The notes: generated from the letters alone by a model not told the origin. A stretch of 32,514 bases of DNA from Ruminococcus sp. (GCA_004556705.1 SFGA01000020.1:1-32514); one strand, 5' to 3'; counted from the stretch's first letter, positions 1-8,227 are shown. A program made the numbers and translations.

Positions 1-20
1 AATATCTCTAAAATTAAAAG

Positions 21-51
21 GAATGAGCCCGGTACAATACCGAACTCATTC
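21..51 (-). terminator. Intrinsic terminator after degV
   Basis: On the minus strand a stem with arms GAATGAG/CTCATTC and an inner GGTA/TACC pair is followed by CTTTTAATTTT. It lies about 80 nt past the degV stop. The stretch between the stop and the hairpin shows nothing else. Confidence 0.7.
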
Positions 52-133
52 ACTAACAATTTAATATTTAATTTTGTCTAAACTTTTGGGTTCACTTCAA
101 AACTTTCGGGTCGTTTCGTATGTGCGTAAATTT

Positions 134-1021
134 TTATTTTTCTCTCTGTTCTCCGCAGAAGAAAAGTGCTACTGTGCCGGGTCCTGTATGAGCACCGATA
201 ACCGTTCCTATGTCAAAGACCTCTATCTTGCCTTTAAGCTTAGGAAATCTCTTTTCAATTTCTGAAATAACAGCGTTTACGTCATCCATACAAGCTGAAT
301 TTGACATAAAGCACTTGCCGTCATAATCAGTTCCGTTTTCGGCATATTTTTCCATCTTATCAACGATAGCGGTAATAACCTTGTTTTTACCTCTGCATTT
401 TTCAACGGGGATAAGCCTGCCTGCGTCATCAACTCTCAAAAGCGGACAAATGTGAAGAAGCGTTCCGAACCAGCCTGCCGCCGCAGAAATTCTTCCGCCT
501 CTGATATAGCTTGTAAGGTCGGTCGAGAAGAACCAATGATGAACATTGTGCTTATATTTTTCGATAAATTCGATTGTTTCCTCATAGGACTTACCCTTTG
601 CACGCATATCGGCAGCAAGAGTTACCAAAAGTCCATAGCCCGAAGAAGCAGAAATCGAATCGACAACCGTAAGCTTTGCATCCGGATATTTATCAAGGAT
701 TTCCTGTTTAGCTATCAAGGCAGAATTGTAAGAGCCGGAAATACCCGACGAAAGAGAAATGTGGAGAACTGCTTTTCCCTCTTTAATAAATTTCTCAAAA
801 AATTCAGTATACTGACCGACGCTGACCTGCGAGGTTGTAGGCTCTGCGCCCTCACTCATCTTTTTATAAAACTCTGAAATCGGCATTGTTTCGCCCAAAT
901 CGTCAAGATAGTCCTTGCCGTCAATATTATAGTGAAAGCAAGCATATTCGATATTGTTTTCTTTCAAGACCTCTCTTGAAAGGTCTGCCGTAGAACAGCA
1001 GGAAATGATAAATTCGTTCAT
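134..1021 (-). CDS. DegV family fatty-acid-binding protein
   Basis: This is a 295-aa DegV-family protein. The family binds a fatty acid and, in Firmicutes, serves as the FakB carrier that presents it to the kinase FakA for membrane lipid synthesis. Family marks are the TTSQVS segment near residue 65, the SSGISGSYNSA loop near residue 95 that holds the carboxylate, and RGGRIS near residue 175. The length fits the family (about 280-300 aa). Two starts are possible. ATG at 1021 has GGTGAT close upstream and begins MNEFIIS, as DegV proteins do. ATG at 1033 would add MVIK and lies inside the tandem repeat. I prefer 1021. The ribosome binding site therefore comes from the end of the repeat copy. 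No fakA is present here, and the bound lipid cannot be told. Confidence 0.9.
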   Translation of the reverse strand: MNEFIISCCSTADLSREVLKENNIEYACFHYNIDGKDYLDDLGETMPISEFYKKMSEGAEPTTSQVSVGQYTEFFEKFIKEGKAVLHISLSSGISGSYNSALIAKQEILDKYPDAKLTVVDSISASSGYGLLVTLAADMRAKGKSYEETIEFIEKYKHNVHHWFFSTDLTSYIRGGRISAAAGWFGTLLHICPLLRVDDAGRLIPVEKCRGKNKVITAIVDKMEKYAENGTDYDGKCFMSNSACMDDVNAVISEIEKRFPKLKGKIEVFDIGTVIGAHTGPGTVALFFCGEQREK

Positions 1022-1029
1022 TTTAATCA

Positions 1030-1190
1030 CCATAGCCTTTCAGGCAACAAATAGTTTATTGAATAATCACCGATTTAGCCTGCGTTGCCTGAACAGGCGT
1101 GATGGTGATTTCTGCCATCTCAAAATTTTGCCAAAGGCAAATTTTGAGGTCATTATAATTATGTGAATAGTGTGATTTTCACACTATTCT
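1030..1190. repeat. Structured 161-bp direct repeat, copy 1
   Basis: This is the first of two adjacent copies. It contains serial inverted repeats: CAGGCAAC/GTTGCCTG around an AT-rich core, AATCACC/GGTGATT, GCCTG-AA-CAGGC, an arm pair TCAAAATTTTGCC/GGCAAATTTTGA, and a perfect GAATAGTGTGA-TTT-TCACACTATTC hairpin. No ORF of note is present. Copy 1 supplies the degV ribosome binding site. The element family is not one I can name. Confidence 0.9.
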
Positions 1191-1351
1191 CCATAGCCTT
1201 TCAGGCAACAAATAGTTTATTGAATAATCACCGATTTAGCCTGCGTTGCCTGAACAGGCGTGATGGTGATTTCTGCCATCTCAAAATTATGCCAAAGGCA
1301 AATTTTGAGGGCATTATAATTATGTAAATGGTGTGATTTTCACACTATTCT
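1191..1351. repeat. Structured 161-bp direct repeat, copy 2
   Basis: This copy abuts copy 1 with no spacer and differs from it at four positions by my alignment. One change lies in the TGCC/GGCA hairpin, one just after it, and two in the GTGTGA hairpin. It ends three bases before the stop codon of the Na/Pi symporter gene. Together the copies fill the whole 321-bp gap between that gene and degV. Confidence 0.9.
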
Positions 1352-1354
1352 CCT

Positions 1355-2992
1355 TTAATCAGTTGTCTTTTTCGGCTTTTTGCTTACGCTCCACGCAATA
1401 TTTGTAGCATGGTCGGCGACACGCTCAAAGTCGGTAATTGTGTTAATAAAGAGCATTCCTGCCCTTGTATTACATTTGTGAGCATTGAGTCTTTCGATAT
1501 GCGACTGCTCAAATTCAGTCTGCATATCATCAACCGAAGCTTCGTATTCGCTCAGCTGTTCGGCTTTTTCGTTATCCAAAATTTGTGATGTAAACGCTTC
1601 AATTGAACCGTCGATAAGCTTCAGGGTAGTTTCGTACATCTCTCGAAGCTCTCTTTCGCCCTCAGCTGAAATTTCAATACCCTCGTCAACTCTTGATTTT
1701 GCTGCCTCCTCCAAGTTTTGTGCATGGTCGCCGATACGCTCAATATCATTTATAACGTGGAAAACCCGTCCGATATATTTAGCGTCGGAATAGCTCAAAT
1801 CAAGGGAATTTATTTTAACAAGAATTGGTGTAATATTATGATTTAAGAAGTTTATAACCTCTTCCGTATGCTGTACCTCGTCAAAGTGGTCACAGGATTT
1901 ATTAAGCAAATCCTCTGCCGCAATGCTGAAATTCTGCCTTGCAAGTCCTGCCATTCTGTGAACTTCCTTTGAAACCTGAGCCACCGCAAAAGGAGGAGTG
2001 TTAATCATAAGGTTGTCAACAAATTTAAGCTTGAAGTCGTCTTCCGAGGAGTCCTTTTTATCGGGAACGATAAGGCAAGCAAGCTTAACAAGTACCTTAT
2101 CCGCAAACGGAAACATAATCAAGGTCGAAACAACGTTAAATATGATATGAACAAGCGACAGCTGCATCATTGTATTGTCCGTAAGGGATTCGATCCAATC
2201 CGTAAACGGCAAAAGCTTTGTAAGGATTATAAATATTACAGTACCGAACACGTTAAACAGAACGTGCATAACCGCTGTTCTTTTGGAATTTTTCTTTGTT
2301 CCGATTGAAGAAATAAGCGCAGTAATACAAGTACCGATATTCTGACCGTAAATTACATAAGCAGCAAAATGAAGCGGTATAAGTCCCTGCGAAGCCAAAG
2401 CCTGCAAAATACCGATACTCGCCGCCGAGCTTTGAATTACGGCGGTAATTACAGTACCGATAAGTATTGCCACAAACGGATTGTTTGCATTCATTAACCA
2501 TTCGGAGAATACCGGAGAGCTTGCAAGCGGCTCCATAGCGTCCTTCATCAGCGTCATACCGAGGAAAAGCATACCGAAGCCCGTAATTGCAAGACCAATG
2601 TGCTTCTTGGTAGTTTTCTTGGTGAGCATTGACAAAAATACGCCTATACCGATTGCAATCGGTGCATATTTTCCGATGTCAAGAGAAACCAAGATGCTCG
2701 TTGTTGTAGTACCGATATTGGCGCCCATAATTACGCCAATAGCCTGCGTAAGAGTCATTATGCCCGTGTTTACAAAGCCGACTACCATAACGGTCGTTGT
2801 CGAAGAGCTTTGAATAAGCGTTGTTATAACGAAGCCCACAAGCACCGCAGCAAACCTGTTGCTTGTCATTTTTTCAAGCAAAACCTTTAGCTTTGCGCCT
2901 GCGGCGAGCTCAAGTCCCTCACCGAGAATTTTTATTCCGTAAAGTAAAAGTCCTAATCCACTTAAAAGAGTTGCAATATTTCCAAATCCCAT
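1355..2992 (-). CDS. Na+/phosphate symporter with PhoU-like domain
   Basis: This 545-aa protein belongs to the Na/Pi cotransporter (NptA/YjbB) family, which moves inorganic phosphate with sodium across the inner membrane. The N-terminal 300 residues hold many hydrophobic segments and the two inverted QSS repeats of the family, IQSSSTTT near residue 60 and IQSSAAS near residue 185. The C-terminal 200 residues form a PhoU-like helical domain with paired blocks such as NDIERIGDHAQN and TDFERVADHATN. The start has GAGGTT seven bases upstream. The gene begins 19 bases after the GH20 stop with no terminator between, so the two are probably co-transcribed. Import and export are both possible in this family. 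Confidence 0.9.
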   Translation of the reverse strand: MGFGNIATLLSGLGLLLYGIKILGEGLELAAGAKLKVLLEKMTSNRFAAVLVGFVITTLIQSSSTTTVMVVGFVNTGIMTLTQAIGVIMGANIGTTTTSILVSLDIGKYAPIAIGIGVFLSMLTKKTTKKHIGLAITGFGMLFLGMTLMKDAMEPLASSPVFSEWLMNANNPFVAILIGTVITAVIQSSAASIGILQALASQGLIPLHFAAYVIYGQNIGTCITALISSIGTKKNSKRTAVMHVLFNVFGTVIFIILTKLLPFTDWIESLTDNTMMQLSLVHIIFNVVSTLIMFPFADKVLVKLACLIVPDKKDSSEDDFKLKFVDNLMINTPPFAVAQVSKEVHRMAGLARQNFSIAAEDLLNKSCDHFDEVQHTEEVINFLNHNITPILVKINSLDLSYSDAKYIGRVFHVINDIERIGDHAQNLEEAAKSRVDEGIEISAEGERELREMYETTLKLIDGSIEAFTSQILDNEKAEQLSEYEASVDDMQTEFEQSHIERLNAHKCNTRAGMLFINTITDFERVADHATNIAWSVSKKPKKTTD

Positions 2993-3011
2993 TTATTAAA
3001 CCTCAAATATT

Positions 3012-4568
3012 TTATTCGGCGTTTTTAAGCTTTTCGCTCTTTGCGTACTCTTTTCCGTCCGAGCCGAGATGATATGCACATTTCGTGTCAAGATTTATTT
3101 GATTGTTATAAACTCTCGAATAGTTTATATTTTTCTTTTTCATATAAACCTTAAACCATTCAAGACGCTTTAAGAAATCCTTGTATCTTCTGTTTTCAAG
3201 CTTTGTCCACGCAACCTCTGCAAATGCAATTGTTCTCGGGAAAACAGCGAAATCAAGTGCTTCCTTTGAGTCAATCCACTCTGTCCAAAGCTCACATTCG
3301 ATACCCGTTGATTTCTGCTCCGGTTTTGTAAAGCCAACCTTGACTCTGTTGAATTTATAAACCTTTCGAAGCGAAACAAAGGAATATTTATTGTCAAAAT
3401 AAAAATATGTTGTCGGAGAAATGATAATATTTCTCTCTGTCGCAAGCTTTCTGACCTTGCTGATAGCATTCGGTCGCCAAAGCTGACACTCAATACTCTT
3501 GTCAAGAGCGTCTCCCATACAGTCATCCCAAGCAACAGCGGTTTTGCCGTACTTTTTAAGAATTTCCGCAACTCTGTTCATAAACCAAATCTGAAGGTCT
3601 TTGCTTTCTTTAAGTCCGAGCTTTTCTTTTAATGCTTTGCATTTTTCGCATTCATCCCAAACCTTGTAGCCCTTAAACGCCTCGTCGCCGCCGATATGGA
3701 ATTTCTTTGACGGGAAAAGAGCCGTGATTTCTCCTAAAAGCTTATCCAAGAACTCAAATGTCTTTTCATTTCCCGCACAGAGTATACTGTCGCTTACGCC
3801 GTTGATTATCATAACATCGACAGGCTCTGATTTGCAGGAAAGCTCGGGAAGCGAAGCAAGAATTGCCGTTGTGTGACCGGGAATATCGATTTCGGGTATT
3901 ACCTCAACTCCGAGTCTGTCGGCAAAGGCGACAATATCCTTAACCTCTTCCTGCGTATAATAACGAGCTTCCTCAACATTATCGTTTTCAAGTCCATAGC
4001 CTTTAAGATGCTTTGAGGTACGCTTTGCACCTATTTCGGTAAGCTCGGGATAAAGCTTGCTTTCAATTCTGAAGCCTTGGTCATCGGAAAGATGCCAATG
4101 AAATTTGTTAAGCTTTAGAAAAGCCATATTTTCGATTAAATCTTTGATTTCATCAACCGTGAAATAATGTCTGCTGACGTCAAGCATCAAGCCTCTGTAT
4201 TCGCTTTCGGGTTTGTCCTTAATGATAAGAGTTTTGACAATCGCCTTGCCGTCCTTCTTTTCAGCCTGCATAAGTATCATTTTAAGCGTAACTGCGCCGT
4301 AAAAAGCACCTGAATATGTGCTTGCTTTGATTATAATACCCTCATTCGTAATATGAAGCTCATACTCATCATGAGAAAGCTCCGGAGTCTTTTTAATCTT
4401 AATCTCGCCCTCGTTTTCAACAGGCTTTGTTTTAAGATACTCTGTAAGATATTTGCCTACTCCCACAAATTCCTCGGGACAAAGAACTGCTGTACCCGAA
4501 GATACGACGTATTCACTATTGCCGCAGATGTAATGATTAGGCTTGGGAATGATGTTATATTTAGTCAT
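3012..4568 (-). CDS. GH20 beta-N-acetylhexosaminidase
   Basis: This is a 518-aa family 20 glycoside hydrolase. It removes terminal beta-linked GlcNAc or GalNAc by substrate-assisted catalysis. The N-terminal alpha/beta domain leads into the barrel with SEYRGLMLDVSRHYF and FHWHLSDDQGFR. The catalytic pair Asp295-Glu296 lies in HIGGDEAF. Further barrel motifs include TAVAWDD and ECELWTEW. No signal peptide is seen, so it probably acts in the cytoplasm on imported chitobiose-like or mucin- or peptidoglycan-derived sugars. I chose ATG at 4568 (MTKYNIIPKP) because GGTGAAAG stands just upstream; an in-frame ATG at 4610 lies inside an inverted repeat. No transporter for amino sugars is adjacent. Confidence 0.92.
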   Translation of the reverse strand: MTKYNIIPKPNHYICGNSEYVVSSGTAVLCPEEFVGVGKYLTEYLKTKPVENEGEIKIKKTPELSHDEYELHITNEGIIIKASTYSGAFYGAVTLKMILMQAEKKDGKAIVKTLIIKDKPESEYRGLMLDVSRHYFTVDEIKDLIENMAFLKLNKFHWHLSDDQGFRIESKLYPELTEIGAKRTSKHLKGYGLENDNVEEARYYTQEEVKDIVAFADRLGVEVIPEIDIPGHTTAILASLPELSCKSEPVDVMIINGVSDSILCAGNEKTFEFLDKLLGEITALFPSKKFHIGGDEAFKGYKVWDECEKCKALKEKLGLKESKDLQIWFMNRVAEILKKYGKTAVAWDDCMGDALDKSIECQLWRPNAISKVRKLATERNIIISPTTYFYFDNKYSFVSLRKVYKFNRVKVGFTKPEQKSTGIECELWTEWIDSKEALDFAVFPRTIAFAEVAWTKLENRRYKDFLKRLEWFKVYMKKKNINYSRVYNNQINLDTKCAYHLGSDGKEYAKSEKLKNAE

Positions 4569-4577
4569 AGCTTTCAC

Positions 4578-4631
4578 CAAAAAATTCCTTTGTACATAAT
4601 GATAAATCAATTATATCAAATACAAAGGAAT
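4578..4631 (-). promoter_or_regulatory. Inverted repeat with nested -10 before GH20
   Basis: An 11-bp perfect inverted repeat, ATTCCTTTGTA (4584-4594) and TACAAAGGAAT (4621-4631), encloses 26 bases. On the minus strand the second arm runs into six T's, like a terminator for the spoIIR transcript. The loop contains TGATATAAT, a good extended -10 (TATAAT at 4610-4615), which could start the GH20 transcript. The -35 is poor. Confidence 0.5.
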
Positions 4632-4645
4632 AAAGAAAGTCATTT

Positions 4646-5260
4646 TTAATTATTTTTTATAAATTTTTCGTACCACTCAATTATCTTAAATCTCGGCTCA
4701 AATTTGGGATTGCTTTTTACGATTTCATATTCATCTCGTGAAAGCACCTCATCAAGCTCGACATCACTCTCGGCGGCAGGCAAGCACATCGGAGGAAACA
4801 TAACGCACCACCAATTATGCCCGTTACCGTTTCCGATAACAACATTTACCGCCTCATATTCCCCTGCCGGCAGGGTAACCTCGCCGTCATAGGTCTTTGT
4901 CGGGAAATATGCGTTGCCGATATTTACTTTTACATCATAGTCATAGCCGTTATCAGAAACCGTCTTTTTAGCAACCGCTTCAAGCTCGTCCTTTACCAAA
5001 GCAAGCTTTTTTTCAGCCTCTGCGGCACTCTCGCTGTTGTCGAAATATTCCTTACCTGCTTCAAGCACCGCATCTCTGACCTTTAACTTTAAGGCCTGAT
5101 CCTCGGCGGAGTCTGAATTTGCGATAACGTGCATTCTCAAAACGCTGCTTCTGATATCCTTGCAAGCGGAAGCAAAGGACATTGTGCTTGAAACGCAAGC
5201 GATAATAAACGCTGTAAAAACAGCAAGCTCAACTGCCAAAATCTTATTTTTTGTTTTCAT
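4646..5260 (-). CDS. spoIIR: Stage II sporulation protein R
   Basis: SpoIIR is the forespore-made secreted signal that activates the SpoIIGA protease, which then processes pro-sigma-E in the mother cell. The 204-aa protein has an N-terminal hydrophobic export segment (about residues 7-31) followed by the family core VLRMHVIANSDSAEDQALK and later NWWCVMFPP near residue 150. The length is normal. The start at 5260 has AAAGGAATG upstream. A sigma-F promoter was looked for and no convincing match was found. The gene stands between housekeeping genes, away from other sporulation genes. Its presence is the best evidence that the organism forms endospores. Confidence 0.95.
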   Translation of the reverse strand: MKTKNKILAVELAVFTAFIIACVSSTMSFASACKDIRSSVLRMHVIANSDSAEDQALKLKVRDAVLEAGKEYFDNSESAAEAEKKLALVKDELEAVAKKTVSDNGYDYDVKVNIGNAYFPTKTYDGEVTLPAGEYEAVNVVIGNGNGHNWWCVMFPPMCLPAAESDVELDEVLSRDEYEIVKSNPKFEPRFKIIEWYEKFIKNN

Positions 5261-5314
5261 ATTATGTTCATTCCTTTCAGTTACGAAAGTATTGGAAAGA
5301 ACATAAATATTTAA

Positions 5315-6031
5315 TCATCTTTTTTCAATTTCCTCTATTTCGGCGCTTGTGAGGTATCTTGCACAGCCCTCTTTTAGCTTGTCATCCAAATACACATTGC
5401 CCATTTTAATACGCTTTAGAGAAACAACCGTACTGCCGACTGCCTTGAACATTCTTTTTATCTGATGATATTTGCCCTCAAATATAGTAATTTTGATATT
5501 TGACATATCGCCGTCTATAAACTCGAGCTCGGCAGGTCGAAACACAGTGCCGTCTTTTAACTCAATGCCGCTTTCAAGAACACCCTTTTTACTCTCATCA
5601 ATCGGCTTGTCCAAAGCTGCGATATATGTTTTCTTTATATGATTTTTCGGAGATAATATGCGGTGTGCAAAATCTCCGTCATCCGTAACAAGCACGAAGC
5701 CCGTGGTATCTTTATCAAGTCTGCCGGCAGGAAAAAGATTTTTTCTTTTCATATCGTCGGGGAGAATATCAACAACCGTAACGTCGCCCCTGCCCTCGCT
5801 TGCGGAAACAACGCCCTGCGGTTTATTGAGCATAATATACACGTGCTCTGCGGTATCAATTCGCTCTCCCGATACGGTAATTATACAATTTTCCGTATCA
5901 GCCTTTACCGAAACGTCCTTTACCGCCTCGCCGTTAAGAGTGATTTCGCCGTTTCGGGCAAGACGCTTTACTTCACTTCGTGTGAATTTTCCGCTTTTAG
6001 ATATTATTTTGTCAAGCCTTTCAACTGCCAT
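5315..6031 (-). CDS. 16S rRNA pseudouridine synthase, RsuA type
   Basis: This 238-aa protein is an S4-domain pseudouridine synthase of the RsuA/RluB/RluE/RluF group. The S4 RNA-binding domain covers residues 1-60 (RLDKIISKSGKFTRSEVKRL). The catalytic domain holds the Asp in AGRLDKDTTG near residue 104, then MLNKPQGVVS before it and EGKYHQIKRMF near residue 185. The small size and the GRLD motif fit RsuA, which modifies U516 of 16S rRNA, but RluB-like specificity for 23S rRNA cannot be excluded. It starts 21 bases past the DUF4830 stop and is probably in the same transcript. Confidence 0.9.
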   Translation of the reverse strand: MAVERLDKIISKSGKFTRSEVKRLARNGEITLNGEAVKDVSVKADTENCIITVSGERIDTAEHVYIMLNKPQGVVSASEGRGDVTVVDILPDDMKRKNLFPAGRLDKDTTGFVLVTDDGDFAHRILSPKNHIKKTYIAALDKPIDESKKGVLESGIELKDGTVFRPAELEFIDGDMSNIKITIFEGKYHQIKRMFKAVGSTVVSLKRIKMGNVYLDDKLKEGCARYLTSAEIEEIEKR

Positions 6032-6051
6032 AGCTTTCTCCGTTAATTGTT

Positions 6052-6522
6052 TTAATTCTTTACAAATCCGTGCATAAAGCCGTCAAGCTCAACCGAGCAT
6101 ACATCTCCGCCGATTACCTTGCCGTCAAAAACCAAGAGCGTTGCCCTTATACAGTCGCTGCCCTCGTAATTCGGATAATTAGTTACCTTATAGGTCCATT
6201 TTTTCACTCGCTTTGAGCAGTATGCCGTAAGGTCGAAGCCTTGCTCCTTTTGGATAGCGTTATACTTTTCGTACACGTCGTCAAATTCGGCAGGAATAAT
6301 AATTTCCTTAACCTCAAGCGGCTCTTCCTCCACGCTCCAACCGTATTGAGAAAGAAATGCTATTCGTTCTTCGGCAGTAGACGCTTTAAGGCTTAATTCG
6401 CCCGTCTTTGCCGCCGAAATGCTGTCCTTTGTCAAAAAGGCAAGAATAATGCCCATAGCCAAAAGGCACAGGATAACACCCAAAAATTTCAACTGACGCC
6501 TGTTTACAGAATATACAAACAT
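6052..6522 (-). CDS. DUF4830 membrane-anchored protein
   Basis: This 156-aa protein has one N-terminal membrane segment (about residues 11-30) after a positively charged start, and an outside domain that fits the DUF4830 family of Clostridia. Family-like blocks are RIAFLSQYGW, then IIPAEFDDVYEKYNAIQKEQGFDL near the middle (positions 80-105), VTNYP and GKVIGGDVCSVELDG at the end. Its function is unknown. The ribosome binding site GAGGTG lies inside a perfect 10-bp stem (see 6528-6562), so translation may be controlled. It stands between the coiled-coil gene and the rsuA-type gene. Confidence 0.75.
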   Translation of the reverse strand: MFVYSVNRRQLKFLGVILCLLAMGIILAFLTKDSISAAKTGELSLKASTAEERIAFLSQYGWSVEEEPLEVKEIIIPAEFDDVYEKYNAIQKEQGFDLTAYCSKRVKKWTYKVTNYPNYEGSDCIRATLLVFDGKVIGGDVCSVELDGFMHGFVKN

Positions 6523-6527
6523 ACAAA

Positions 6528-6562
6528 TTCACCTCGTACACAATTATATGCGACGAGGTGAA
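6528..6562 (-). promoter_or_regulatory. RBS-masking hairpin of the DUF4830 gene
   Basis: TTCACCTCGT and ACGAGGTGAA form a perfect 10-bp stem around a 15-base loop. The 3' arm contains the Shine-Dalgarno sequence GAGGTG, seven bases before the ATG at 6522. The stem would hide the ribosome binding site. There is no T-run, so it is not a terminator. Confidence 0.6.
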
Positions 6563-6577
6563 CTATAATGCTTATTA

Positions 6578-7108
6578 TCAGTCTTCTTTTGACTGCTGTG
6601 CCGCACTTCTCAAAGACATTCTTGCTTTTCTAATCTCATTTACAGAATTTGTAAGAGCTTCGTCCGCTGTTGCAACAATATTTTCAACATATTCGCCTGC
6701 ACTTGTGCGAAGGTCGGACGCCCATTTCTGCGCCTGCTCGGTCATATCGGAAGCGGTTGCTCTCGCCTGCTCAATAATCTCGGTAGCCTGTGTACGAGCC
6801 TGCTGAAGAATATCGGCTGCGTTTTCTTCCGCCTTCTTTGTGATTTCGTGCTCGGAAACGATAACCTTTGCCTTATCTCTTGCCTGAGCGATAATTTCCT
6901 CAGAGGTTGCCTGTGCGGCGTCAAGGATATCCCTTCTCTCGGAAGCGATTTTTCTTGCTTTCATAAGCTCGTCGGGCATATTGAGTCTGATATCCTCAAT
7001 AATTGTCTTTATTTCCTCTCCGTCAACAGAAATCTTTGAAGAAAAGGGAACATTTTTACTGTTTTCAAGAACATCCTCAATATTATCGAGTAAACTTTCT
7101 ATACTCAT
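6578..7108 (-). CDS. Coiled-coil protein, V/F-ATPase stalk-like
   Basis: This 176-aa, charged, alanine-rich protein has no membrane segment. Residues 60-150 run as a long coiled coil with 11-residue periodicity (ILQQARTQATE, IIEQARATASD, MTEQAQKWASD), the pattern of V/F-ATPase peripheral stalks and DivIVA/PspA-like rods. Such proteins are often annotated as ATP synthase subunit B/E-like, but no ATPase genes lie here, so a structural or scaffold role is as likely. Its ATG overlaps the coaD stop (ATGA), which implies translational coupling. The N-terminus SIESLLDNIEDVLE also resembles cell-division-associated coiled-coil proteins. The function is not known. Confidence 0.65.
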   Translation of the reverse strand: MSIESLLDNIEDVLENSKNVPFSSKISVDGEEIKTIIEDIRLNMPDELMKARKIASERRDILDAAQATSEEIIAQARDKAKVIVSEHEITKKAEENAADILQQARTQATEIIEQARATASDMTEQAQKWASDLRTSAGEYVENIVATADEALTNSVNEIRKARMSLRSAAQQSKED

Positions 7109-7602
7109 TTCACATCTTCCTTTCGAATTCTTTCAATAATCACATCACATATTTCCGGCGGAACAAATGTTGAAATGTCGCCGCCTAAGCTGCATATATG
7201 CTTAACAACGCTTGAGCTGAGGTACATATTCTCCGCCCTCGTTGTAATGAAAACCGTTTCGACCTCATTATTCAGCTCTTTGTTAATCAAAGCCTGCTGA
7301 AATTCATATTCAAAGTCTGATACGGCTCTCAACCCCTTAACAATGGCAACCGCACCGATTTGCTTTGCGTATTCCGCAAGCAAGCCGTCATAGCTGTCAA
7401 CCTCAACGTTTTTGAGATTTTTTGTACATTTTCTTATCATCTCAACTCTTTCGTCGGATGTAAAAGAATAGCTGTTTTGCTTTTTGTAGTTTGTCATAAC
7501 AAGGACAATAACCTTGTCAAATATCTTCGAGCTTCTTGTTATAATATCAAGATGTCCGAGTGTAACCGGGTCAAAGCTTCCGGGGCAAATAACAGTTCTC
7601 AA
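7105..7602 (-). CDS. coaD: Phosphopantetheine adenylyltransferase
   Basis: CoaD transfers AMP from ATP to 4'-phosphopantetheine, giving dephospho-CoA, the fourth step of CoA synthesis. The 165-aa length is standard. The start MRTVICPGSFDPVTLGH holds the nucleotidyltransferase TxGH motif (Thr14, His17). KGLRAVSDFEYEFQ near residue 90 and the late YLSSSVVKHI segment are also typical. The gene follows rsmD by 12 bases and overlaps the coiled-coil gene by four, in the rsmD-coaD order common in Firmicutes. Confidence 0.97.
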   Translation of the reverse strand: MRTVICPGSFDPVTLGHLDIITRSSKIFDKVIVLVMTNYKKQNSYSFTSDERVEMIRKCTKNLKNVEVDSYDGLLAEYAKQIGAVAIVKGLRAVSDFEYEFQQALINKELNNEVETVFITTRAENMYLSSSVVKHICSLGGDISTFVPPEICDVIIERIRKEDVK

Positions 7603-7614
7603 AAAATCACCTGC

Positions 7615-8157
7615 TCATTTCTTACGCTTGTAAGTAGTAATCTTGGTCTTTGAGTATTTATATTCTCTGAACTTTTCAAAATCGCCTGCGCTGTCTGGCA
7701 AAGCCTCATTAAAATCGGTTTCGCAAACGATAGTTGCGTTTTCATCGCAACAACCGACAGCACTTTCGAGTACCTCGTTAATCAAGCCCTTATTGTAAGG
7801 AGGATCAAGAAGAATAATATCAAATTTGTTTCTTGAATTCTTAATATAGCTTACGCTGTCCGCATTGAGAACAGTCGCCTTTTGAAAAAGTCCTGTTGTT
7901 TTCAGGTTGTCCTTGATAATTTCAACAGCCTGTGAGTCTCTGTCAACAAAAACAGCACTTTCGGCACCTCTGCTCAAAGCCTCGATACCAAGCTGGCCCG
8001 AGCCTGCAAAAAGATCGAGAACCCTCGCATCAGCCAAATCAAACTGAATTATGCTGAAAATCGCTTCTTTGACTCTATCTGTTGTCGGTCTGACGATTTC
8101 GTCGCCCTCAAGCGTTTTCAGTTTTCTCCCTCTTGCAGAACCTGTAATTACTCTCAT
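7615..8157 (-). CDS. rsmD: 16S rRNA (guanine966-N2)-methyltransferase
   Basis: RsmD methylates G966 of 16S rRNA in the small subunit. The 180-aa protein begins MRVITGSARGRKL, the normal RsmD start, then carries TTDRVKEAIFSII, the SAM-binding DLFAGSGQLGIEALSRGA near residue 50 and the catalytic LLDPPY near residue 120. I use ATG at 8157 with GGAG ten bases upstream; a TTG 15 bases earlier overlaps that GGAG and is unlikely. It is followed directly by coaD. A possible promoter with TTGACA (8208-8213) precedes it, but the -10 (GAAAAT) is weak. Confidence 0.95.
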   Translation of the reverse strand: MRVITGSARGRKLKTLEGDEIVRPTTDRVKEAIFSIIQFDLADARVLDLFAGSGQLGIEALSRGAESAVFVDRDSQAVEIIKDNLKTTGLFQKATVLNADSVSYIKNSRNKFDIILLDPPYNKGLINEVLESAVGCCDENATIVCETDFNEALPDSAGDFEKFREYKYSKTKITTYKRKK

Positions 8158-8227
8158 TTGACAATACTCCAACTTTCATATACTGCTTTATTTTCCACGT
8201 TTTCGACACAAATGTCAATAGTTTTTA

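Noticed and set aside
1030..1351. Possible two-repeat CRISPR-like array
   Set aside because: The copies abut with no spacer, are far longer than CRISPR repeats, and no cas gene is near.
5261..5314. Sigma-F promoter before spoIIR
   Set aside because: No convincing -35/-10 pair for sigma-F was found; the signal may lie elsewhere or be divergent.
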